Positions 21,736 through 23,796 of a stretch of DNA of 23,796 nt are shown here, one piece after another. The notes under the pieces were generated by a model. The model made no database searches, was not told the origin of the DNA, and saw nothing but the letters and a program-made list of their open reading frames with translations. Both the position numbers and the translations under genes were made by a program. The stretch is from CAYGDT01 sp964348745 (lineage in GTDB: Bacteria; Patescibacteriota; Gracilibacteria; Peribacterales; Peribacteraceae): contig CAYGDT010000011.1 in the NCBI GenBank assembly GCA_964348745.1, forward strand, positions 1 through 23,796, written 5' to 3'. The stretch's first letter is position 1; every line of letters starts with the position of its first letter.

Positions 21736-21879
21736 TTATTTCCCCGCCTTCTGCACTGTAAGTCGCGCTCTACCCTTGTTGCGACGGCGTGCAAGAACCC
21801 TTCGGCCGTCTTTCGTAGCCATTCTAGAGAGGAAGCCATGCTTCCTCAGCCGCTTACGCCATTTAAGCTTTCCTAACAT
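21736..21879 (-). CDS. rpmH: 50S ribosomal protein bL34
   Basis: The minus strand encodes 47 residues. HGFLSRMATKDGRRVLARRR followed by NKGRARLTV matches the bL34 core. The N-terminus, MLGKLKWRKRLRK, lacks the usual KRTYQPS start of the family although the length before HGF is nearly the same. Upstream in frame there is a TAA eight codons before the ATG, so no longer normal start is available unless ATA is used. TAGGAT lies 7 nt upstream. The usual partners rnpA and yidC do not follow. Confidence 0.93.
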   Translation of the reverse strand: MLGKLKWRKRLRKHGFLSRMATKDGRRVLARRRNKGRARLTVQKAGK

Positions 21880-21886
21880 CTGGCTT

Positions 21887-21915
21887 ATCCTAGGGAGACG
21901 TTACTAAATGGGCAA
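21887..21915 (-). promoter_or_regulatory. Candidate rpmH promoter
   Basis: On the minus strand TTGCCC (21915-21910) and TAGGAT (21892-21887) are separated by 17 nt; the ATG follows 7 nt after the -10. Confidence 0.5.
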
Positions 21916-21943
21916 CCCCGTTTCTTCGTTTTTTTACTTACGT

Positions 21944-21979
21944 GGATGACGCCGGAATGGCCATCCGCAATTCTTTTTC
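21944..21979 (+). terminator. Possible terminator-like hairpin upstream of the M16 peptidase gene
   Basis: GGATG / CATCC and an inner GCC / GGC form a short hairpin followed by ATTCTTTTTC. No plus-strand gene ends directly before it, so it may serve leftover or divergent transcription. It is weaker than the other terminators. Confidence 0.35.
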
Positions 21980-21998
21980 GAATTAACGAATAAACGCA

Positions 21999-22027
21999 TT
22001 AACGCACAAGCGATTATGCCCTACACT
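21999..22027 (+). promoter_or_regulatory. Candidate promoter of the M16 peptidase gene
   Basis: TTAACG (21999-22004) and TACACT (22022-22027) are 17 nt apart; ATG 22036 follows after 8 nt. The region just upstream carries imperfect ATTAACG / AATAAACG 8-bp repeats. Confidence 0.5.
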
Positions 22028-22035
22028 CCACTGCG

Positions 22036-23301
22036 ATGTCGTCGTACTCCGTTGCCAATCTACCTTCCGGGCTCCCTGTACTCACCGCTCCTTCCGGCGG
22101 AACAGCTTCGGTGACCGTGATGGTCTTTGCCGGTGCAGGATCACGCTACGAACACGAGTCTGAGCGGGGCATCAGTCACTTTCTGGAGCATATGTTCTTT
22201 AAGGGAGGCGATCGTTTTAAAAATACGAAGGAGGTTTCCATGGCAATTGATGGTGTCGGTGGAGAATTCAATGCGTTTACCGGCAAGGAATATGCCGGGT
22301 ACTACGTTAAAATCGCTGCGGAGAATATTGAGCTTGGCTGCGACGTTCTCGGCGACATGCTGTGCAATGCGAGTTTCCCGCAAGATGAGATCGAGAAAGA
22401 GCGCGGCGTGATCATCGAAGAGGATCGGATGTACCAAGATACCCCCATGTACCGCGCAGGGTGGGATTTTGAAGAGTTGCTCTTCGGAGATGTCCCGCTC
22501 GGCTGGGACACCATCGGAACGCACAAAGTGATCAAGTCGGTGCAGCAGAGCGATTTTCAGGAGCATAAAGACATGCTCTACACCCCCGACAACCTTGTTG
22601 TCGCTTTTGCCGGAAAGATCGAAGTACCACAATCGTTGCAACTTGCCGACCGGTATTTCGGTACCATTAGTGGCAGCAAGAGTCGCGACTTTGCTCCCCT
22701 CGATGCGTACGGGAAAAACAAAGTTTTCCTGCGCAGCAAGAAAACCGAACAGTCGCATCTTGTCATCGGCGTTCCCGGAGTCGGAAGCCAAGACAAGCGA
22801 CACTTCGCGCATAAACTGCTCGCCATTATTCTCGGCGGCAATATGAGTTCGCGGATGTTCCTCAATATCCGCGAAGCCAAAGGCATGTGCTATTACATCG
22901 ATACCGATACAGATTCCTATTTGGATGCAGGAGCGCTCTCCACGCGGGCGGGCATTGATCAATCACGGCTTGAGGAAGCGGTAAAGCTTATTATTCATGA
23001 ATACGACACAGTTGCGAAAGACGGCGTGACGCCCGAGGAAGTTAAGAGAGCCAAAGCGTATATGAAAGGTTCGATCATTCTATCGCTCGAAGACAGCGAA
23101 GAACTTGCGCACTTCTTCGGTCGGCAGCAACTGCTCTATCCGAAAGTACGAGATATCGATGAATATATCGCGGCAATCGAGAATGTTTCTCTAGAAGAAA
23201 TCAATGGACTCGCACGCGATCTGTTGACGCACGATCGTTTGCGCCTGACGGTTATCGGCAATACGGAGGATGAGGCGGGCTTGAAGAAATTGCTCATCTA
23301 A
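22036..23301 (+). CDS. M16-family zinc metallopeptidase (processing peptidase-like)
   Basis: The 421-residue protein has the inverted zinc motif HFLEH (residues 48-52) and a third ligand Glu128, exactly 76 residues after the second His, as in the family pattern. VGGEFNAFTGKEYAGYY is the usual active-site neighbourhood. The second, inactive M16 domain follows (about residues 185-370, with IILGGNMSSRMFLNIREAKGMCY). This two-domain single-chain form resembles bacterial YmxG-type and mitochondrial processing peptidases and degrades or trims peptides. No signal peptide is seen, so a cytoplasmic site is likely. ATG 22036 follows TACACT by 8 nt. Confidence 0.93.
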   Translation: MSSYSVANLPSGLPVLTAPSGGTASVTVMVFAGAGSRYEHESERGISHFLEHMFFKGGDRFKNTKEVSMAIDGVGGEFNAFTGKEYAGYYVKIAAENIELGCDVLGDMLCNASFPQDEIEKERGVIIEEDRMYQDTPMYRAGWDFEELLFGDVPLGWDTIGTHKVIKSVQQSDFQEHKDMLYTPDNLVVAFAGKIEVPQSLQLADRYFGTISGSKSRDFAPLDAYGKNKVFLRSKKTEQSHLVIGVPGVGSQDKRHFAHKLLAIILGGNMSSRMFLNIREAKGMCYYIDTDTDSYLDAGALSTRAGIDQSRLEEAVKLIIHEYDTVAKDGVTPEEVKRAKAYMKGSIILSLEDSEELAHFFGRQQLLYPKVRDIDEYIAAIENVSLEEINGLARDLLTHDRLRLTVIGNTEDEAGLKKLLI

Positions 23302-23302
23302 C

Positions 23303-23330
23303 TTGCAATGCACTTATTTTTGCCTACCAT
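23303..23330 (+). promoter_or_regulatory. Candidate ndk promoter
   Basis: TTGCAA (23303-23308) and TACCAT (23325-23330) are 16 nt apart; the ndk ATG follows after 9 nt. The -35 directly follows the M16 stop. Confidence 0.55.
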
Positions 23331-23339
23331 GCTTCCAAC

Positions 23340-23774
23340 ATGGAACGTACTCTTATCCTTCTCAAGCCAGACTGCATCCAACAATCCATTGTTGGGCAGG
23401 TTATCGCGCGTTTTGAAGAGGCGGGATTTACGATCCGCGGATGCAAGATGATTCAGCTGACGGATACCATTCTCCGCGAGCATTACGCGCACATCACGAA
23501 GTATCCGTTCTATCCCGATGTGGAGAAATTTATGAAAGAGACACCAGTGATCGCCTTGGTATTGGAAGCAGACGGCATCATCGAAACCATGCGCGAAATG
23601 CTTGGGGTGACCGATTGTCGCGAGGCAGCGGTCGGCACGATCCGTGCGGAGTGGGGGAGCAAGGAAGACGGCAAGAATAAAATGTGCAACATAGCGCATG
23701 CCAGTGACAGTGCTGAGGCGGCGGAAGTGGAGATCAAGAGGTTCTTTACGGAGAAAGAAGTCTTTGAGTATTAA
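23340..23774 (+). CDS. ndk: Nucleoside diphosphate kinase
   Basis: The 144-residue protein has the family start RTLILLKPDCIQQSIVGQVI, the Arg/Thr nucleotide contacts in GTIRAEWG, and the phosphorylated His120 in NIAHASDS. It equilibrates nucleoside tri- and diphosphates by ping-pong transfer. EDGKNKMCNIAHASDS has the usual loop length. The TAA stop is part of the first GTATTAA heptamer of a downstream array. Confidence 0.97.
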   Translation: MERTLILLKPDCIQQSIVGQVIARFEEAGFTIRGCKMIQLTDTILREHYAHITKYPFYPDVEKFMKETPVIALVLEADGIIETMREMLGVTDCREAAVGTIRAEWGSKEDGKNKMCNIAHASDSAEAAEVEIKRFFTEKEVFEY

Positions 23775-23796
23775 GTATTACGTATTATGTATTACG
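23768..23796. repeat. GTATTAA-type heptamer array, cut by window edge
   Basis: GTATTAA, GTATTAC, GTATTAT and GTATTAC follow without gaps, four units and one base. The first overlaps the ndk stop codon. This is the same heptamer as at 9531-9558 and, inverted, at 1538-1558, 2356-2383, 7108-7135 and 9583-9610. Confidence 0.9.

Noticed and set aside
21736..22035. Replication origin near rpmH
   Set aside because: No dnaA, DnaA-box cluster or AT-rich unwinding region is visible, and the usual rpmH neighbours are absent.

Overview
The window looks like chromosomal DNA of an ultra-small-genome bacterium of the Candidate Phyla Radiation (Patescibacteria), perhaps of the Peregrinibacteria type. That is an inference from gene content, compact layout, very short leaders and many intergenic palindromes, not from a marker gene. 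TGA works as an ordinary stop here (for example in the MFS and PolX genes), so there is no sign of a recoded genetic code. No transposase, integrase or CRISPR array was seen.

Layout. Positions 1-1230 hold the 3' part of a membrane glycosyltransferase-like gene and its terminator. Positions 1266-1470, on the minus strand, hold what looks like an independently transcribed structured RNA: promoter, tRNA-like fold with an overlong anticodon-like arm, and terminator. Positions 1500-7190 are an accessory region: a SAM methyltransferase, an MFS transporter, and a restriction-modification-like module made of a fused methylase/specificity protein, a probable HNH nuclease and an XRE controller. The MFS and R-M part is bracketed by 88-bp direct repeats that contain the 3' end of a UDP-sugar epimerase gene. 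The methylase part is visibly AT-richer than the flanks.

Positions 7135-9520 carry a UDP-glucuronate-type epimerase and UDP-glucose 6-dehydrogenase (UDP-glucose to UDP-GlcA to UDP-GalA). Divergent from these are a PfkB kinase and S-adenosylhomocysteinase, which could together dispose of SAH and adenosine. Then come a 53-aa basic protein with its own promoter, a PolX without PHP domain, a small basic protein, a Ca2+-type P-type ATPase, an RBBP9-like hydrolase, a Cys-rich mini-protein, tRNA-Ser(GGA), a small membrane protein, PheT, a probably frameshifted small gene, a PduO-type cobalamin adenosyltransferase, a membrane protein, ribosomal protein bL34, an M16 peptidase and nucleoside diphosphate kinase.

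Three patterns cut across the genes. (1) Most genes start 6-10 nt after a TAnnnT-like -10 hexamer with no Shine-Dalgarno, suggesting pervasive leaderless transcripts. (2) Intergenic regions are filled with palindromes: one family has a shared core and arms that differ from copy to copy yet stay self-complementary; another is built from heptanucleotide arrays. (3) Pieces of these repeats appear in frame inside coding genes (ugd, pfkB, probably polX, epimerase and the glycosyltransferase), much like Rickettsia palindromic elements.
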